Positions 50,590 to 63,984 of a stretch of DNA of 64,000 nt are shown one piece after another. The position numbers and the translations under genes are program-made. Each line of letters starts with the position of its first letter. The stretch's first letter is position 1. The stretch comes from Scatophagus argus. Its lineage: Eukaryota; Chordata; Actinopteri; Scatophagidae. The DNA lies in NCBI RefSeq assembly GCF_020382885.2, contig NC_058501.1, positions 18,472,001 through 18,536,000 on the forward strand. The letters run 5' to 3'. The notes under the pieces are model-generated. The model was not told where the DNA came from, did no database searches, and saw only the letters and a list, made by a program, of their open reading frames with translations.

Positions 50590-53500
50590 GAGTACAGCGT
50601 GAACAGGTACCATCTCTCTGTTCTGTCCCTCATAATCGCAGCCAAAAAGTAAACACAATCAGGCCACACAGGATATTAAACCTTAGGACTGAGTGAGATA
50701 AACACATTTATCACACAAGAGATCTTTCATTCTTTATCTCTGTCCAATCCTCTGCCACACACCTCCCCTCTTTGCCGTCCTCCTTTTCATTCTCCCTCCT
50801 TTTTTATCACCTGTTTTATTTCCTCAGAGGCCATGTTTGTTTAAAGCTCAGAGCCAGTGAAGATATATGACATCTTAACAAGGCATCCTCTGTTCCGTCC
50901 TTCGTCACGATCCCTATTTCTATTTCCTCCCATCCTGACAGTAACTCCTCCTATACTACTATCTACATCCTCCTCCAGTTTGCTCCGCTCCCCATCCTGC
51001 CTTAAAATCCATTTACAGTTTATCTAATTTTTGTTTCCCTTTTCTTTCTTCCTCTCTCTCTCTCTCACACACACACACTTTATCAATTATCTTCTTCTTG
51101 CCCGTCCTCCCTCGGCACAAACAGCTCCTCTATTAACCTCTACATCCATGCATCATCTTCCAGCCTCTTTGCTCTTGGGGTCGTGTGTGCAAACAGCATG
51201 TGTGTGCTGATTATGTAGGATGATGGAGCATATTGTCAGCATGGCCGTCACCAGAGCCTTGTTCAACCTGGATCCATGTCAGCAGTACTGCATAAATAAT
51301 AGTGTATCTGTTTCTCTTAGTGTGAGTATGCCGGGCTGAATCTGAGCCAAGAGCTACTGAGTGGCCATCAGATTCGGGGTGAGCAGGCAGAGGGGACAGA
51401 CAGTGGCTGTCATCCTTCAATAGGCTGACACTAAACGGCTAAATCAGTTTAAAGCTACTGTAACTAAACCCAGTGGAAGCAGCAGGAAACCTCAGAGCGG
51501 GCAGAGGGGAGGAAAGGATGCTGTGAGGAATGACAGTAATCCCCCCCTCATTGTTAGCAAGACTGAGGCGCTGATCCTCTCATTCTTCCTAAAACACAGA
51601 AGGATCACTCACACAGAGACACACAAGCGCACTTACTCATTATGCTCTTGATCCACACACTTTAAGCCTGATTTAACTGTACTTATGATTACAGTTCATA
51701 CATTTACTCACCATAATAACAACATCACAAAGAGCATACTTGCTTTTAAAGGAGGACTTAACACAATCTTCCACTTTACAGTGAAAATCTGAATTCATAA
51801 GCCATAAAATACATCCTTTCTCACTTAAGTACACTGTGGACATTTGCTCCTATAGCCTTAACTTAGCCTGGTATAACCAGCATGGCCTCCAATGCTGGCA
51901 AACTTAGAGAGCTCTATCAGCCCTACAATATCATTACCGAGTCAGTTCACTGGCTTAAATTAGCTTTTACTGGTTGTGCTGCTCTATGGTTACGCTAAAT
52001 TTTATCATATCACAGAGAGTGTTAGATATTACTTAGGCTATTAGGTTTTCTTTAAAGAGTAGCAAAATGGTTGGATTGGACAGTAACAGTAATGGTATTA
52101 TGACTTCCATAATAACATTACTATTACTGATCCCAATATTGTCCCACTGCAGTGACTTTTTTCAGGGTCGGCTCTTATACTCGGAGATTGATGGAGGCTT
52201 GATATTACTTTAGTGAGTTCAGTTTGGAGTTGGGTTATTGCTCAGGTTACCTCCAAATCGGCTGGCTGCTTGCACTAAAACAGTGTCTTGACTTCTGGTT
52301 CTACACTTGAAGAGAGTGAAGAAAGTAATGTCACTTATTAGCCTAACTTGCACACCAGCTCACAGAAAAGCAGTTCCAACAGTAACAGTAAACATGCCTT
52401 ACCTTGTTTGTTGAATGATGCTTGTGGCAGGTTGCAGGTTGGTCTAATAATGTCCTCATGGAAACTGAGTCCAGAAAATTTTGGGAAATTAAGGTAAAAT
52501 CTTCATCATCAGCTAAGTAGGTTAATGTCAATGCAATATCATGTCATAGCTTATGCTATGCTGAGTACATAACAGTTTATTTATTCATTTGACTTTATTT
52601 CTGTATATCAAGTAAATCTTTTTATGTACTATTCTGCTTGCTAAGCAACAGGTGTGAAATAAAGATTTTTATAAAGGCTAACTGCAATCCAAGCTAATTT
52701 TGTCCCATATCAGTTGAATGAAGTTCATTCATGAAATCAGTGTAAGAAAAAGAATTCTGATATAAGAATTCAGAGCATCTTAAAGTGCATTTTTTTTTCT
52801 TTGTGGAAAAGCATCTGAATCAGCAAATGTTTGAAGGTTTCATTACAAGCTTGCCCCTGAAGATGCTGACAAGTATCCTCCATCACAGCAGCAGGTGATG
52901 ACACTGACACTGTTATTTATCGTGAATTTCTCCTGTCTGCCAATATGCTCTTAGTGCTTACTTCCATCGGTGCTGATTTGTATTCGGAGCACATATTGAT
53001 TTCTCCAGGTTACTTTGATGGGAGACTTTTAATTTCCTAATGGACAGCCAGCAGAACAGGGGGGGTGTGTGTCGGGACAATAGCCCTGATAGGTCTGTAA
53101 TCAAAGAGCCTGTGTGTGTGCACGGTGTCCGGGAAAGACTGTCACAAAGCGGTGCAAGGTTAGAGCACACTGTGATGTAAGCGTAATGTCAGCAGGAGGG
53201 AAGACTTTATAATGTAGCGGATAAAACAGCCCAGTTTGGACAAATTCTTTCATTCTGTCTCTTAATTAACGTTCGGTTTTGATATATGAATTTTCAAAGA
53301 GCCAATTATGACTATGGCTGCTGTTGATAAATGTCCTACTAACTGTTACTGAGCTATGCACAAAGCTGCACATCACTTTGCTGGTGATTGATGGCTTAAT
53401 TTCAACTCATTTCCAAAACCAAAAGCGATAGAGAGCACTGCCACATGAAGCTGGCAGTGAGCTGATCCCTGCGGTTATCGATGCACGACATGTGCTTCCT

Positions 53501-54430
53501 CAATTTTTATGTTCTGTCACAACAAATCATGGGATCAATCAGTGCGAGGGGAAATTTACATAACGTTGGTTACATCAAAGAGATTAAACTTCGGTGCAAG
53601 CCAGGAATCAATTTCAATGTCATCTTCTAGGAAGTGTAAGAAAACGCATACATGGATGAATTACATCAAAAGCAATTTGGCTTCTGATAGGCTGAGAGTG
53701 GGATGATTACCGAGATAACGTTCAGTGGTGTGTAAGGGTTTCAGTTGCATGGCCATATGGCCAGACACACCTTCTTGTTCCCATACAACTTTGCGTATCT
53801 AAAAAACAAACCCTACAAAGTGAATTTCAAAACAAATTTAGTCCCATATTTATGCTAAAGAAATCCCAAAACGGCTTCTGAAAAGAGATAACGTGTCAAT
53901 AAAAGACAGAGAATATGGGGTTGTGATGGGTTTTCTTGAACTTTTTCATTATAAATTCTACACAGCTGGAACAAAATAAAAAGATACATCAACACACCAC
54001 AACAGCGTACCACAAAATATACAGTATACAGTACAGAGAGAGAGAAGTAAAGCACTGAGAATATCTCATAAAAAGAATTCTAAATTAAAAAAACACAACA
54101 ACATTTCTCTCATCTCTCAGAGCAAATGGAAAGGCATGGGAAAAACAAAACTCAGTAGTTCCAAAATTAAGAATCCCCTGTCTAAAAAAACAACTTTTAT
54201 AACACAATATTTTTATATAAAACATTAAAATCAAAGAACAACGTTCACTTATCTATCTTCCCCTGCCATCACAGGTTTGCTAACAGTCAATATGGCAAGA
54301 TCAGTAGACAGACATTTAAAAATAAAATAAGTCTTGTGGACAGAGATAGTGGTTTGAGGTGACCCATTAAAAATAATAATCAAGGCCATTGGTTCCAGTG
54401 TACAACAAAGTAAAAAGGCGCATCAAGCTG
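49180..54430. other. gene-free stretch
   Basis: No coding frame with support. It contains poly-A plus (AT)n at 49955-50004, (CA)n at about 50553-50585 and pyrimidine-rich patches around 50700-51100. The part near 53.9-54.4 kb could be 3' untranslated sequence of bcam if the last exon proposed below is right. Confidence 0.4.
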
Positions 54431-54433
54431 CTG

Positions 54434-54457
54434 TCAAACTTCTGTGGCCTGCCGACA
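54434..54457 (-). other. bcam: candidate last coding exon of bcam
   Basis: On the minus strand a strong acceptor (CTGTCTCTCCCCTACAG) is followed in phase 0 by CRQATEV and TGA. The preceding known exon ends in phase 0, so the join works. The resulting end T-E-V would be a class I PDZ ligand. Nothing else supports it; read-through of the previous donor gives a different tail. Confidence 0.3.
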
Positions 54458-57403
54458 CTGTAGGGGAGAGACAGAAACGCCAGTGTACCTAAACACAGAA
54501 ACACTCCTGCTGTGACGCTCAAAATGTTTTCATCTGGTTAAAAACAAAAAAGTAAATCGTACGCACCAACAACCCCCGATCCCTCCCACACCTTCCCTTC
54601 CCTTCCCTTCCCTCAAGCGAGAATGAACCTGTGCCAGTCATTTCTCCTAACAGGTGAACGTGTGGCTCCCGCGCTGCAGCCTGTGAAACGTTTCATTTTG
54701 TTGTCATGTGAAAACACAGCAGGCCACAGCATGAGGCTGTCGACCATTTCACCAAATTCGACCAATACTACACTGAAAGCTGATGACGGCTGGGCTTTCT
54801 AACTGCTGTGTGCTGTTCTTTGGCTTCATCCAGGAGTAGATGACTGAAAGGCTGCGAATGAATTGATAAGAAATGGTGGTAATTATGGTCCCAGACCAGC
54901 AGCTTAGTAACCACAGACTCTTTGAACGCCACGTCCTGCACAGTGCACCTCCTGCTTGATAGACAGGGTAATCAGTATTTGGATTTACAGAGAAAAAAGG
55001 AAAACAAAGGAAAACAAGTGAACAACTGATGTACTAACATAATATACAAGCATGCTGGAAATGGCAAGAACAAATTTGTACAACCTAATAGCCTGCTTGC
55101 TTGGTGGTTTTTAAGCTGGATTTAAAAAGGCGAGCAATTTTAGAGAAAGGATTGGTGTTATTAAATGCCTGGGCTGCTTCTGTGGAAGGCTAATTAGGGA
55201 TATTGGGGGAAATAAAACAAAAAAACATAAACATTCACAGGTGGCAAAAATTCAATTACGCAAACAGCAGTAAAACAAACTGAGAGCTTATGTGAGCGGA
55301 AATGTGACAGCAATGTGTGCCGAATAGTGTGCTTCGGGATTAAATGTTGTGAGCGTAAATCATCACTTGTTATCGAGGTGATTAAAACAAGAATGGCAGC
55401 CTGCGATTATTTTTTCCCAATATACCCAGTGGAGAGAGCAAGATTTAAGTGCAAGACTCCGAGACAGAATAGACGCTCAGTGCTACACTTGCGTGCAGAC
55501 ATACACACTCACAGAAAAACACAGTGTTTTAATGGCATTTTGTGTTTCATTTGGGGTACATAAGAGAGATTGTGCCACTGTGCTTGGAGTGTGTCAGTCT
55601 TTCCTGTCTCTGTCTAGCTGTCTAAATAAATGGCAGAAAGAAAAAAATCTTAAAAAAACAAACAAACAAACAAACGTAGCAGTAGAAACTCCTTGTGAAA
55701 GGTCTACTCCAGATTATAAAACAACAACACCCCAATGCCAAATATGGCGAGCTTCCCGAGGTCCCCAAAACAAACCAATGTCCATGTTTCACTTCTTGTT
55801 GTCCCCCCACCTTCAGTCTAGTGTTGTAACTAAAAATTAGCCCTGTTGTGTTCATAACTGTTCTCCTCCTTCCCTTCATCCCTCTGTCGGTTACTTTCAT
55901 TGTCTCGTTTCATCACTGTCACAGAGAAAGAGAGAGAAAAACACACAAAGAACAATATAAATGACCCTCATTATGGACAGATTAGATATTCACGGCTCAA
56001 ACTTGCCCCAAAGCAACTGAATGAACGATATTCTTCAAGTTCTTCAATCAATACTCCCTCTATGTATTCACTCACAGCTTATTTAACAATTTATCATGAG
56101 ACAATTAACCGTTTGGCATCTTTTTATCAAAACAAAGACATTAACATTAAAAATGAATAATATTCACATGTTATATAACACTGGATGAAGTGTTCAGGTG
56201 TCTTGGTTGCTACATCTATGCAATGTGGTTGAATGCATGCAGTATCAGAGGTATTAGCAGGCCAAGGCCAAGAGATGCGACACTTTTCGACCTGCTTGTG
56301 AAATCTAAATTGGTAAGATATTTCACAGCGCTATATCATTGTCATCATTGTCATGTGTTCTGCAGCTTGCATTCTAAGCCATAAGCATGATAAAGTCATA
56401 TAACTTTATTTCTATATTTGTGGGTAAGATGTTCTCCTACATAAGCCTGCTGTAGATTGCAAAAGTCAAGATTTAATTTTAGAATAAAATTAAATCTGTC
56501 TGCGGCTGGGCTGCAGCCTTTCAAAAGACAGCTTATAGTGTGATATTTTTTTAATGACATCTCAGAGAAGAAAAATCACTTGAAAGCATATGGCAAGACC
56601 GACTTTTACATCTTGTTATATCCATTTCAAAAGCAAAGCAAAAATGCGTCTGCAGTTCTGAAATGTCACACAGTCTGCTGTCAGTAGTTTCAGAAATCAC
56701 ATAAAATAAGACGGCTAAAAATGGCTTTTACGTTCACGTCAAATGTGCCGCTGCCGTAAATTTAATGATCACATTTGTGATGACATTTTCATAGATGACT
56801 GTGCAGCTGTCACACTCACATCATTTGAGCTGCAGGGACAGCTTTCTCAAACCTTCCCTCTTTGAACTAAAACTGACTTTAGACAATCACTCAGAACGCC
56901 TGATCGTCTCGTGTCTACACGACAGTTCTCAGCCTTTCTGTGTTGCTGCTGACTGCTTCTGAGTTACTATTGCTTGCTTCTACACAGTCAAATAATCAGA
57001 ATGTACTTTCTTTGACTACATTCATCAGCAAAATGGAGCTTATTCTCCCCCTCGCTGGATGAAATCAAAACTTGATCACAGTCTTTGGTCTTTTCTGTAA
57101 TAAAAGTCAACATGTGGCCTGACCAGAAACTGTGACAAACAGTGAAGAAACAGCGAGTGAATGGAAATTAATGCAGTAATGTTTTTATTTTCTTTACTAC
57201 TTTATGTCCTTACTGCCTGAAGAGTCCTTCACTTGTCCTTGCATACCATCAGTCTGTAACATCGCGAGTCAGAAGCAAGAAAGCTACTTCTTTTTAAAAT
57301 AGAAAGTGGGTGTACGGTAAGTCAAACAGCGAAGGCTAATTAACAGCTTGGTTTGGTTTGGTCCATGACACGTAACCTCGATGTCTTTGTCCACTGATCT
57401 CAC

Positions 57404-60400
57404 CTGTTCGGCGGACGGTCTCTTGTTGAGGAGACCGGCCTCTTCGTTGGCCTTGTCGGTCTTCATCTCCACCACAATGTCGTTCTTCACATCTCCGCTG
57501 GCCCTGCAGAGAAGAAGGGAAGAAAAGGAAAAAAAGAGAGAACTGTGAATATGTACATATGTGAAGACATGACTGAAGAATGTTTTTGGCATAAGAACGC
57601 CAGACTTTTGAGACCATGTTGTTCGAACATTTTGTTCACGGTTTTCCCAATTTCTTTGTAATGAAAGGGGTGGACTTATTTACTGTTTAGCAAACCTAAG
57701 ATAATGTAAAACTGATTTTCCAGCTAATTAACATATCTTGACTAAAACATCTTTTGAGTATTCCAAATTTACAGACTGTAATCTGCGAATTGATATGAAA
57801 AGACTCAAATCAGGAACAAGAAATTACAAAAAAAAAAGAAACTTGACACAAGTTCACACAGATTGTGAGTCAGAGGACGTTTCTTCTTCACTCTGCATAA
57901 AATGAATTGCAAAATGGCTTATTTTTTATGAGAAGGAATTTATTAATAAGCAAGCATAATTAGAAAGAAAAAAGTTATGAAAAGGAGCTCTGCTCTAATT
58001 TTTGAAAAATTTGCATTTTTTTGTCATTCAGTAGAGGGAATTTCTTGGATGGCGCACACCTCTAACTTTTATTTTTGTAGGATTTATTTATTGAATATTC
58101 TATGCTTTTATTTCACTCATAACACATTTCCCTTTTGATGACATGTCATGTCTATCTTGTAAAAATTGTCCCAAACATTAATCCCTTCTGTCCCCATGTT
58201 TGTTCACTCCTTCCCATCTACTCACACTTCCTTCTTGTCCTTCTTGCCGCAGGGCAGTTTGCTCTTCTTGTTCAGGAAGTAGATGAGGGTCACCAGCAGC
58301 AGGAGCAGCAAAACACAGACCACCACGGCTATCACCACCCCGCTGGAGCCTCCCTGCTGCTTGTCGGCTACACCGCCGCAATGGAGGGACACATGGAGGG
58401 GAGGGATGGAGGGACGGATGGTGGGGAGCAGGGTTGGTGGGATGGAGGTGAGTGAGATGCACGGGGAGTGAAGAATTGATCACAGCGGAGGAGGTGGAAC
58501 GAAGGTGATGGGTTTTTGATTTGGTAAGCGCAGAGGCATGGGGAGAGGGGCATCGTGAGGGGTGTCAGGGGATGGAGGTGTTTGATTCGTGAGTTAGAAG
58601 AGAGGGAGGCATTGAAGTGGGGTAGGGGTGGGGGGCAGGAAAATAATTTCATTTGGGGAACCATAGGAGTGATGGAAGAGGTGATGGGATGGGGAGGGCA
58701 GGATGGAGAGAGGGAGAGGATGGGGACAGGTGGGGTCCAGATGAAGACAATGGATGGACAGATGGGTGGAGAGGGGGAGGAGTGGGGAGTGGGATGTGGG
58801 GTTAGCCTAACTTTTGAATGCAATGACAGAAATGATGGGACCCAAAACGGGACCAGTATACTCACAGGTAATACTACACAGAATACGACAACACTGACCA
58901 TACTCACCCATCCACCTACACTTGTATTACTATGCTTGTGAGGACGTAAATTTGACATGAACTGACATTACATTATATAACATTATTAGAAATTCAGCAA
59001 GTGATTTGACGGTCAGCATCAGCTCCATTTTGTAAAATGGCCACTGACAATACTTGATTCTGATTGGCTGGCTGATTTCCTCTAAAGGAACAGTTCAACA
59101 TTTTTGGAAATGAGCATGTTTGCTTTCTTGCCGGGAGTCAGATGAGAAGATCGATACAGATTTTACAGCATATCTGTCTGTTAAAAATATAAAGCTATAG
59201 ACAGGAGACAGTTAGCTTAGCTTAACATGAAGCCTGGAAACGAGGGCAACAGCTAGCCTGGCGCTGCTCAAAGGGGAAAAAAATTACTTGTACCTCTAAA
59301 CCTCACTAACTTAACATGTTACACCTTGTTTGTTTAATGGTTTCACAGGTGATTATATGGTGGACTGTTTTTTGGCTGGGTGCATTGACTTCCCGAAAAT
59401 GTCAATCTATTCTTTTAAAACTGTATCCCCGGCATTATTCTGGGAAACCGTTAACAGCTTGTAAATCAATGCACAAGGTGTATTTAAACAATAGTGACCA
59501 GAGGAACAGCATTTATGCTCCTCTCGGGACCTTCACGGACATTTAACATGAGTCAAATTAACTGCAAACAAAAATTTACAAATGAATGCAAATTTGACCA
59601 TAACTGTGATAAGCTGGCTATGGTATAAACATGTTCAGAGGTGTCCTGATATACAAAATAAAGAACCTGGTGAAGGCAAGTTTTTTTCTCTTCATTTTGT
59701 CCATTATTTTCTTATATAAGGAGACATGAAACATTTCCACCAAAATGTTTATTTTGTTTCTATTAGAAATCAGCCACTGTGGGAGGCTTGAGCTTCGCTT
59801 AGAAACCTAAAAATCAGTTTTAGTATTTCACTGGGGCAGTGTGATTCAAAATCAAATATAAATGTACCAAATTTAAAGTCCTCTCAGCTATAATAATACA
59901 AGTACTGTTACACAAACACATTAGCTCTTGTAAACATAAATACATTAACGTGTGTGTACACACACATCAATACACACAGTGACTTACAGCTGTAGACAAA
60001 CGCCATACACATGTCGAGAGGGTTAGCGATACAGACCTGACTTAAGCACAGGGTTTCCAGAGAGCAGCACTTTGAGAGAAAGAGAGTTTCTCAGTCCCAT
60101 AGCATAGCAAAGCATCACCCACAGCACAAACAGCACTAAGAGCATACGCACATAAAAGCTAAGGTTACAAAATCCCACACACAGCACCCCGGCGAGTGGA
60201 AACGACGGAAAAGGATAAAGTGAGAAGCAAGAAGGCAGTCGGAAGGAAGAAGTGACCAAAAAGGAGACACGGTGAAGAAACAAAGAGAGGAAAGGAAGGA
60301 ATAGAATAGAATAGAATCCTTTATTGTCCCCAAGGGGCCACAAAAAAGTTGTAGTAGCATCCACAAAATATAGGACAGACATCATACAAAGGTGACAAGA

Positions 60401-60480
60401 GAAGAAGAGTAACAATATACAATATCCACAGTGTTTGGTAGCAAGAGGGCAAATATACAAGATTACAGTACAGCAGAGAG

Positions 60481-60518
<38 letters not shown>

Positions 60519-63500
60519 TGGAGGGGCTGGGACAAGAAGAGATGGGTGGAGGGGGGATTTCTAAATTACAGGGTCTGTACAACAAAGAGTCCTGAGAGAA
60601 GGAGGGAGGAGAGGAGGAGGAGAAGGGAGAAGGCTCTACCTCTGTCGGCCGAGTTGTCAGCTGCAAGAGCGAAGAGGACAAAAGGGGGAAAGGTTTTAGT
60701 TTGCAGGCTGTGGTGTTGATAAAACAGCAACAGAAACCTGGACTTGGTTGCACGGGCTATTCATTAATCCATGACTGAGATCGTTCTACTAGCTAGTTTC
60801 AAACTAGTGATTCGCTAAATTAGTTTTCATCATTAAAACCTTTACATATTTGTCTGTTGCTGTCATAACACACTCCACTCGATAAAAATTGTTGCGCTCA
60901 TTGTGAAAACTCATCACACATAAACATCAAAAATTTTCGGTGAAGAACACATGAAGGAGGAGGAGGAGGAGAGGAGGGGATAAGGAAGCATCGTTACTGT
61001 TGTGATCTCTTTAACACTGACCTCTTTTGAGAGATACCAGGAAGGTCTTGCTATCTGTTCCGTACTCGTTGGAGACCTCGCAGGTCACCCCGGCCTTCAT
61101 GACCTCGGCTGTGGCTTGAAGGGTCACGGTGCTCACCACCTTGTTACCTTCCACTGATACTGACTGGTAAAAGCGATGGAGGAAGGACGACAAGGAGACA
61201 CAACATGAATTTTCACACATTTCCTTCATCATTTCTTGCTTAAGTTCTAAAAATGTGGAATATTTTCCACATATTCCTTCTATGTCCACATAAGTCTGCT
61301 TCCTCTCTTTTTGCACCCTCTGCTTTATTCCATATTTCTGCTCTGAAATATTGTGCCTGTGGTGCAAGTTTGAACATTTCTCATCTTTGATCTCACGTGC
61401 ATAACTATTTGCTTCCGAAATGATCCAGTTTTTCAGAAGGTTCATGAAAGTTTTATTTCCTTTTGTTACTTCATTTTATCTAATATTTCAATTATGAAGC
61501 TGCATTCCCCCCATAAGTTTCTTTAAAGCTGCTTCGTATGGGATTTTGTTTTCAACTACATCAGATAAATATGATATATTCAAATAACATATTAATTTCC
61601 ATAGCTCTGCAAGCTGCTTCTGTTCCCCTTTTCCTTTCTGCTGATTTTGAAGTTCAACGTATCAGCCTACACAGAAGATCTTAAGCTGTTATGAAAAAGT
61701 CACGTCTCGAAACATCGAACCAAATGAAAATGCTAATAGCAATCGCGCTGTTTGTTTGGAATGCATCTTCAGCTCTAGTTTTCTAGTTTTCCTTCCAAGA
61801 AATTAGTAAGTACACTAGTTCACATCCCAATTCCTGTAAACTGTACAGGACACAGACAATAGAGCGTTGCGACAGGTACCTCCTTTCCAGAGGGCTTCCA
61901 GGTGAACTGAGGGGCTGGAGAGCCGTAGGCTGAGCACTTCAGGGTCACCATGTCTCCTTCCTTCCCCACCTCTCCAACTGTGGGAGTCTCGATCATCGGC
62001 TTTCCTGGAAAGGGAGTGAGGAGGCCAGTAAACAGGGAGGCAGTTAGGAAAATGTTATAAACAAAACAGCAAAAGCTGAAACGCACATTCATATGCTGTA
62101 AATCATTTTAGGTTTAAACTCCCAGACTGTCTTAAAAATGGGAGTTAACTGAACTGAAGTTGAATAATACTCAGTCACTACAGTCATCTTGAGTTATGAA
62201 ACTGTAAAAAAAAAAAAAAAAAAAAAAAACTGGTCTAAGTTCACTGGTCTTGAAAAAATGAGAAAACTTAACCTGTTCAGCCTGACATACTGACATATGC
62301 TAAAGTCAAATTTGCTTTGTTGTAAGATTTTCAACGTTTTTAAGAGTCCGTCATCAATAAAACTTATATAATGACAATGTTAACATAAAAGATGAGTTAA
62401 TTCCTCCTTTAATGATGTTTTACGAAGCACTAATAGTTTCATTTCATACTACATAATATTTTACTGAAGTAAACAACCTTCTTTCTCTGACTAAAACAAT
62501 ACCCTGCACATGCCTAACACTGCCCACTGTTTATTATCCTATGAGTGTGTGTGTGTGTTACTGCAAGGGGACGAGGTTATGGAAATTTAGCAGTGGAAAC
62601 ACATAAGTGTAAATGTCCTGTCCAAACACAGTGTTATTGATTTAGGCAGTCACGTGAGTCTGTGAATGAGGCGAGTGCGTTACCTTTGACGGTGAGGTTG
62701 ACACTAGCCTGGGCTGTCAGTCCTGGCACAGATGGCACCGCTCCAACACACATGTACTCTCCAGCTTTATCATAGGAAACATCTTGTATTGACAATGTGC
62801 CGTCCTGAGAGAGCACCTCAGAGCCCTGGAGGAACACACACACACACACGCACACAGGAAATAAAAAATCCCAGTTGGACTCATGCTATTAACATTCAGT
62901 TCTTTCTTTTATTCCATGTGTGTGTGTGTGTGTGTGTTTATATGAGAGCAGAACAGAAATGTGTGAGAAGTCTAGTTTGAACGAGCATCGCTATGCTGGG
63001 AAAGCAGAAGAAGAACCTTCACGCATATTGTTCAAAAGCGCAGCGATAACAGATCAAAGTCCCCCCAATGATCAACCTGTCTCTTGAAAACCCTCTCAAC
63101 TCCTTCTCATAGGAATCCCTCCTATGAACAACAAACACGCCAGAAAACCAGCAGTCGATGAATTCCTATCACACCCACGAGGCACAACAATGGATACACA
63201 AGACACAACAACAGGCCTGACACCGGAGGAACACAACTGCACAATACAAGTGGAGAAGCAGAGATGAATATCAAAAACACCACGGCCACCTCGCCGGTAT
63301 CAGAACGCACGTTACGTTGTGTCACATTGTAAAACGTGATTAACATATGATACACTGCTAATAGTGTACAGTACGCGTTGGTGTTGCTCTTTCTCATTTA
63401 TAAAGTGGAACAAACTTCAGCGTCTGCTCTCCAATTGCCGCAATTGGACGCAACACAATGCAGCTTATGTAACAGGACCACAACTGTCTGTAAAGGGAGC

Positions 63501-63984
63501 ACAGCCTCCGATTCAAAGCATCCAGTGTTGAATGACAGCTGCACACAAAGTAAGCTACTGTATGAGTCACATGATCTGTTTTTCTTATCCGGTGAAGAAA
63601 GACAGCGTTGTTAAAAACATGCATCAAAGCTGAACCAGAATTACAATATGACCAGATATGGAGCTCCAGAAAGGATAGAATTCCTGTTCAACATCAAGCC
63701 AGTCCGGTTCATTTGTAAGAATGATGAGATTTGTGTTTTGGAAAGCGTTATCTAGAAATGCTCAGAAAGACGTCTGTGGACAGATGAGGAAGCTCTGTAT
63801 GCTTCATAATGCACCACTCTGCCGTGAAAAGAGAAGGGAAAGAGGACTGAAAAAGTAACGGAGCGCACCTTTTTCCATTGAACGGTATGTGGGGCGGAGG
63901 CCTTGGTCTTACACTGCCACTCCACCTTGTCTCCAAGCATGACAACTTGAGGTTGGACAGGAGTCACGGTCACTGGGTCAATGT
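57404..63984 (-). CDS. bcam: basal cell adhesion molecule-like Ig protein, 3' part
   Basis: Single-pass adhesion receptor of the BCAM/MCAM group; the 5' part is beyond the right edge. Minus-strand exons 63984-63869, 62825-62684, 62004-61880, 61163-61022, 60660-60640, 58367-58226 and 57503-57404 join in frame. The first two make one C2-type Ig domain (WQC ... DKAGEYMC, with an NLT glycosylation site). The next two make another (LKCSAYGSPAPQFTW ... VTCEVSNEYGT). Then come a 21-base stem exon, a membrane helix (VVIAVVVCVLLLLLLVTLIYF) preceded by SGG-type linker, and a basic tail KKSKLPCGKKDKK. The tail continues DIVVEMKTDKANEEAGLLNK, holding an acidic dileucine sorting motif (EEAGLL). The tail also resembles MCAM, but the neighbourhood (apoE, apoC-I, apoC-II) matches the BCAM side of the mammalian apoE locus. 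The stop codon is not certain. Confidence 0.8.
58380..58800 (+). repeat. purine-rich (G-rich) intron block
   Basis: The plus strand is dominated by GGAGGGATGGA-like and GGGGAG-like units for about 400 bases inside a bcam intron, next to the membrane exon. No coding content; strong strand asymmetry. Confidence 0.6.
59085..59320. repeat. dispersed teleost repeat in bcam intron
   Basis: It contains the phrases GAACAGTTCAACATTTTTGG, TTTCTTGCCGGGAGTCAGATG, GACAGTTAGCTTAGCTTAAC and ACAGCTAGCCTGGC, wording I associate with an abundant non-autonomous teleost element. Class uncertain. Confidence 0.65.
60301..60517 (-). repeat. LINE 3'-tail type repeat plus (GT)n
   Basis: Tandem AGAAT units lead into CCTTTATTGTCCCCAAGGGG, then a body and a (GT)n run at 60484-60517. 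Same junction type as at 4505, 23041 and 27127. Confidence 0.65.

Noticed and set aside
58368-58958. 196-codon minus-strand proline/serine-rich frame
   Set aside because: It comes from the purine-rich intron block read on the C-rich strand and has no domain or splice support.
60023-60535. 170-codon minus-strand frame
   Set aside because: It spans a LINE-tail repeat and a GT run; the hydrophobic content is low-complexity.
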